DNA from: Arenibacter nanhaiticus
Lineage (GTDB): Bacteria > Bacteroidota > Bacteroidia > Flavobacteriales > Flavobacteriaceae
Assembly (NCBI RefSeq): GCF_900141935.1
Contig: NZ_FQYX01000016.1
Location: forward strand, 26,298 to 90,297
Reading direction: 5' to 3'
Length of the DNA stretch: 64,000 nt
Positions within the stretch are counted from its first letter, which is position 1. Every line of letters starts with the position of its first letter. The position numbers and the translations under genes were made by a program. Below, piece by piece: positions 61,305 to 64,000 of this stretch. The notes beneath the pieces were generated by a model. It did not search any database. It was not told the DNA's origin and saw only the letters and a list, made by a program, of their open reading frames with translations.

Positions 61305-62282
61305 ATGGATCCCAATAGTATTTTTCATTTATCAAGCACATCGGAATTTGATGCTTTGACCTTAGAGGTCTTTAAATTTCAATATCGGCATAATTTGGTA
61401 TACCGAGAATTTTGCAATCACTTGGGAAAAACTCCAGACAATACCACAATTGTTAAAGACATCCCCTTTTTACCCATTGAGTTTTTTAAATCTAAAAAGG
61501 TAATTACTGGCACTGAAAAACACCAAGCAATATTTACTAGTAGTGGTACTACCGGCAGTGAGGTAAGCAAACACTTTGTCCAAGATATTTCTCTTTACGA
61601 AAAAAGTTATTTAAACGCTTTTAAGCTCTTCTATGGCGATATAGAGGAATATTGCGTTTTGGCACTTCTGCCCTCTTATTTAGAAAGGGAAGGTTCTTCC
61701 TTGATATATATGGCCGAGGATTTGATTGGGAAAAGCAAGCATCCGGATAGTGGTTTTTATTTGAACAATATTGAGCAGCTAAGAGAAACCTTAAAACTCC
61801 TAAACCAACAAAACACCAAGATACTTCTCCTTGGCGTATCTTTTGCCTTATTGGATATGGCGGAAGAGGCCCCTATGGCATTACAAAACACCATTGTTAT
61901 GGAAACCGGGGGAATGAAGGGACGCAAGAAAGAAATGATTCGGGAAGAACTGCATGCGCTTTTAAAAAAAGGGTTTGGAGTTCCCTACATCCATTCTGAA
62001 TACGGTATGACGGAACTACTGTCCCAAGCCTATTCTAAAGGAGACGGACGTTTTTTTGCTCCTAATTGGATGAAAGTCCTGATTAGGGAAACCGAAGACC
62101 CTTTATCCTTACAAGAACCCGGAAAAACTGGCGGTGTCAATATCATTGACCTGGCCAACCTCTATTCTTGCTCCTTTATTGCCACCCAAGATTTAGGAAA
62201 AACACATGCTGATGGCAGTTTTGAAATCTTAGGTAGGTTCGATCATTCTGATGTTCGTGGCTGTAACCTTATGTTGCTATAA
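61305..62282 (+). CDS. LuxE/PaaK-like acyl-protein synthetase domain protein
   Basis: 325 residues. AIFTSSGTTGSEVSKHF (~75-91) is the adenylate-forming phosphate-binding loop and YIHSEYGMTELLSQAYSK (~228-245) the second conserved block. The match is to the LuxE acyl-protein synthetase branch, which activates fatty acids by adenylation. Relatives in flavobacteria are single genes annotated as acyltransferase; none of the other lux genes are present. Substrate not deducible. The 478 bp after it (62283-62760) contain no gene I can support. A startless open stretch at about 62433-62672 matches nothing I know. Confidence 0.8.
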   Translation: MDPNSIFHLSSTSEFDALTLEVFKFQYRHNLVYREFCNHLGKTPDNTTIVKDIPFLPIEFFKSKKVITGTEKHQAIFTSSGTTGSEVSKHFVQDISLYEKSYLNAFKLFYGDIEEYCVLALLPSYLEREGSSLIYMAEDLIGKSKHPDSGFYLNNIEQLRETLKLLNQQNTKILLLGVSFALLDMAEEAPMALQNTIVMETGGMKGRKKEMIREELHALLKKGFGVPYIHSEYGMTELLSQAYSKGDGRFFAPNWMKVLIRETEDPLSLQEPGKTGGVNIIDLANLYSCSFIATQDLGKTHADGSFEILGRFDHSDVRGCNLMLL

Positions 62283-62760
62283 CTCCCTTTTAAATACGCT
62301 ATTGAAGCCCTTTTAAATTAGGCTTTCACCACCGTGATTAGCGGTACTTCCCTGATCCGGTTACTGGTATTCATTATTACCTATATACTTTAATCGGAAC
62401 ATTCTACAAGTTTTAGTCCGCTAAATTTAACTTTTTGAAGTACAATCTTATAAATGGGTTGTCTCTACCGAAAAGCCTTGGCATACGACTAGTTTTACAG
62501 CCTTTTTTACCATTGATAAGCAATTAGCTGTCAATTATAAAATGGTTTCCTTTCACAGCCCTAAATTCATTAATTTAAACCATATTATTATTGAAAAAAG
62601 CTTTTTTTTGCTCCTGAATGCATCCAGTATTTTGTGTCGGAGCAAACCTCCCCAAAAAAATACTTTTTAAGAAGTTGCCTCCCCTGCGACGACCATATCT
62701 AGACCTAGGCTGCTTTGGCCTACTTTCTGAATTTTTTTCTATTAATTAAATCAGTTCGAT

Positions 62761-63312
62761 ATGAAAAGATCAGCTTTCCTAAAATCAACGGTCCTATTGA
62801 GTACTTGTACCCTGGGCACAACATTATTGGCCAAGGGCGTTAGAAGAAAAACAACGGCCCTTCCTAATCCTACTGACTTGGAGCCAAAGATCATTCGCAA
62901 TGAGGAAGGCAAAAAGGTCAATGTTATAGGCGATGAAATGACCTTTAAACTAACCGGAAAGGACACTAACAATCAATTTACACTTATTGAGGAACACAAC
63001 GAGCCAGGGGTTATGATACCGCTTCATGTACACACCAATGAGGACGAAATATTTAAAGTACTGGAAGGCGAATTAGAACTTACCGTGGGTGGAAACACAA
63101 CTGTATTAAAGGCGGGCGATTTAGCCTTCGGCCCTAGGAACGTTCCTCATTCATGGAAGGTCATAGGGACCACCAAGGCCCGGGTAATATTGAGTGTTTT
63201 TCCTTCTGGCATTGAACATATGTTCGAAGATCTGGGGCAATTACCTCCTGGCCCACCAGATTTGGAAAAGGTTGGTGCCATCTGTGGCAAATATGGAGTT
63301 TCCTTTGTTTGA
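62761..63312 (+). CDS. cupin domain-containing protein with N-terminal export-like segment
   Basis: 183 residues. The N-terminus MKRSAFLKSTVLLSTCTLGT looks like an export signal (no twin Arg). A single cupin barrel follows. Motif 1 has His89, His91 and Glu96 in PLHVHTNEDEIFKVLEGELE; motif 2 has GDLAFGPRNVPHSW with His130. These are the usual metal ligands. Cupins of this size include dioxygenases, isomerases and binding proteins; quercetinase-like proteins resemble it, but nothing points to one reaction. Single gene. Confidence 0.85.
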   Translation: MKRSAFLKSTVLLSTCTLGTTLLAKGVRRKTTALPNPTDLEPKIIRNEEGKKVNVIGDEMTFKLTGKDTNNQFTLIEEHNEPGVMIPLHVHTNEDEIFKVLEGELELTVGGNTTVLKAGDLAFGPRNVPHSWKVIGTTKARVILSVFPSGIEHMFEDLGQLPPGPPDLEKVGAICGKYGVSFV

Positions 63313-63392
63313 TCTTTTCAAAAATCGCCCAATTGAACAAATAATTTTTTCAAAATGATCCGTAGAATCAATGTTTAAATTAAAAAGTATTC

Positions 63393-63473
63393 TGCGTTAG
63401 GGACTGCGGCGGCATCCCCGCAGCAAGGCAAGGGATATAGCCAAAGGCCCGCCCGACGAAGGAGGGAACGCCC
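63393..63473 (+). repeat. 82-bp structured intergenic element, copy 5
   Basis: Plus-strand copy, TGCGTTAGGGACT to GGGAACGCCC, 80 bp after the cupin gene. Small differences to copy 3 are CAAGG for CAGGG in the loop and AAAGG for AAGGG after the hairpin. The stem blocks are unchanged. It lies about 110 bp from the end of the insertion sequence. Between them (63474-63582) nothing is recognised. Confidence 0.8.
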
Positions 63474-63582
63474 AAAACATTTACCATAAACTGTGAACAA
63501 TTAACCATTAGCCAAAAATAATGACCAGGACAGGGCAACGCTAACCGGGGACGTATACACCTCTTATGTCCGAGGAAACCAT

Positions 63583-63748
63583 GGATCATGACCAATTGTT
63601 GTGTTTATGCAAAAATTGTGGTTAATCTATAAAGGAAGAATTCTACATTTTTCACCCCTCTGAACGGATCATGACCAATTGTTGTGTTTATGCAAAAATT
63701 GTGGTTAATCTGTAAAGGAAGAATTCTACATTTTTCACTCCTCTGAAC
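63583..63748. repeat. 83-bp tandem duplication at the end of the insertion sequence
   Basis: GGATCATGACCAATTGTTGT starts at 63583 and again at 63666, and the match continues for 83 bases to CTCTGAAC. Only two bases differ (CTATAAAG/CTGTAAAG and CACCCC/CACTCC). The unit covers the transposase 3' end, so the distal copy is a noncoding leftover of the same end. Confidence 0.88.
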
Positions 63749-64000
63749 TGTGCCCTGAACGCTTTAATTTTTGCATTGAATGATTCTGCCGAGGCATTCG
63801 TACTTTTATTTATAAAATAGTTCAGGATAGTTCTGTAATTAACGCTGATACTGTTAGCCACTGTTTGGAAGCTTTTAAAGCCCGAAGCCTCTACGTCCTT
63901 GTGCCAATGTGCCAGTTTGGTATATGCCGTTTGTATAGTAGTGGCTGTATTGAATATGTTCCTGAGCCCTTGTACTAGGTCGAAGGCTACCTTTATGTCG
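63688..64000 (-). CDS. ISAon1-family (ISL3-like) transposase, C-terminal part
   Basis: About 103 codons read leftward from the window edge to a TAA at 63688-63690. Visible blocks: AFDLVQGLRNIFNTA, NYFINKSTNASAESFN, AKIKAFRAQFRGV and EFFLYRLTTIFA at the end. The N-A-S-A-E-S-F-N-A-K-I-K segment is typical of the C-terminal catalytic part of ISL3/IS204-type DDE transposases, and the ending matches the ISAon1 group common in Bacteroidota. The 5' part is outside the window, so completeness is unknown. Confidence 0.8.
   Translation of the reverse strand, partial: DIKVAFDLVQGLRNIFNTATTIQTAYTKLAHWHKDVEASGFKSFQTVANSISVNYRTILNYFINKSTNASAESFNAKIKAFRAQFRGVKNVEFFLYRLTTIFA

Larger units (their letters stand above)
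63583..64000 (-). mobile_element. ISAon1/ISL3-like insertion sequence, 3' end (partial)
   Basis: The right edge of the window runs into an insertion sequence, read toward the left. It includes the transposase C-terminus and, beyond it, an 83-bp tandem duplication (63583-63665 and 63666-63748; two differences) that repeats the last ~20 codons of the transposase plus the following noncoding bases. The element presumably ends near 63583; no target-site duplication can be checked because the other end is outside. Confidence 0.65.

Noticed and set aside
62433..62672. Startless open frame of ~80 codons between luxE-like and cupin genes
   Set aside because: No start codon, no recognisable domain, and biased low-complexity end; a decayed gene is possible but not supported.
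63380..63595. 71-codon minus-strand frame
   Set aside because: Spans repeat copy 5; the predicted protein is only a translation of the repeat.
1..64000. CRISPR array, tRNA, rRNA or prophage
   Set aside because: No regularly spaced short repeats, no cloverleaf or rRNA-like sequence, and no phage structural genes were seen on reading; a tRNAscan or CRISPR search could confirm.

Overview
The window looks like chromosomal DNA of a marine Flavobacteriaceae bacterium (Bacteroidota). Signs of this are a SusC/SusD pair, type IX secretion (T9SS) sorting domains, lipoproteins with Bacteroidota-type lipoboxes, a mevalonate pathway operon next to a UbiA-type prenyltransferase, few Shine-Dalgarno sequences, and several TAnnTTTG-type -7 promoter boxes. 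I see no rRNA, tRNA, CRISPR array or prophage. The right edge enters an insertion sequence.

Layout. 1-2439 (minus): mevalonate decarboxylase, mevalonate kinase and a partial UbiA prenyltransferase. 2534-3007: TspO-like protein. 3232-6124: DUF1697 protein, then glpK-glpF for glycerol. 14047-6125 (minus): a maltose/disaccharide operon (LacI regulator, beta-phosphoglucomutase, GH65 phosphorylase, GH13 hydrolase) followed by a glycerophosphodiesterase and a flavoprotein. 14425-19116 (plus): divergent SusC/SusD pair with a LacI-type palindrome in its upstream region. 19703-21283 (minus): Na+/solute symporter. 21809-29751 (plus): two paralogous FG-GAP/ASPIC-UnbV lipoproteins and a vanadium-haloperoxidase/PAP2-type lipoprotein. 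29838-31650: a membrane-anchored effector-binding-domain protein and a lipoprotein. 31716-35429 (minus): metallophosphoesterase fused to an outer-membrane barrel. 35486-40097: HD phosphohydrolase fused to a Pycsar-effector-like membrane domain, a GAF protein and a metallophosphoesterase. 40330-42043 (minus): TonB and an SPFH/slipin protein. 42622-47523: secreted hypothetical protein, penicillin-acylase-type hydrolase, ABC exporter. 47809-50766 (minus): Fe-S/redox group (Mrp, NifU-like, ferredoxin-NADP reductase, ferredoxin). 51013-52664 (minus): TrmB, LysE exporter, alkyltransferase-like protein. 52950-54691 (minus): PhoR/PhoB-like two-component system, divergent from a TonB-dependent receptor and a duplicated beta-helix lipoprotein (54983-60120). 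60305-61110: two tiny proteins that are almost only a T9SS sorting domain. 61305-63312: LuxE-like protein and a cupin. 63583-64000: end of an ISAon1/ISL3-like element carrying an 83-bp tandem duplication.

How the genes fit together. The SusC/D pair should import oligosaccharides. The phosphorylase and phosphoglucomutase then yield glucose and glucose 6-phosphate, with the LacI protein as likely controller. Glycerol facilitator, glycerol kinase and the glycerophosphodiesterase cover glycerol compounds.

The observations most worth a second look are: five copies of an 82-bp intergenic element with a conserved internal hairpin; the HD-PycTM fusion without a neighbouring nucleotide cyclase; the phosphoesterase-barrel fusion; the FG-GAP/haloperoxidase operon; and the minimal T9SS-domain proteins.
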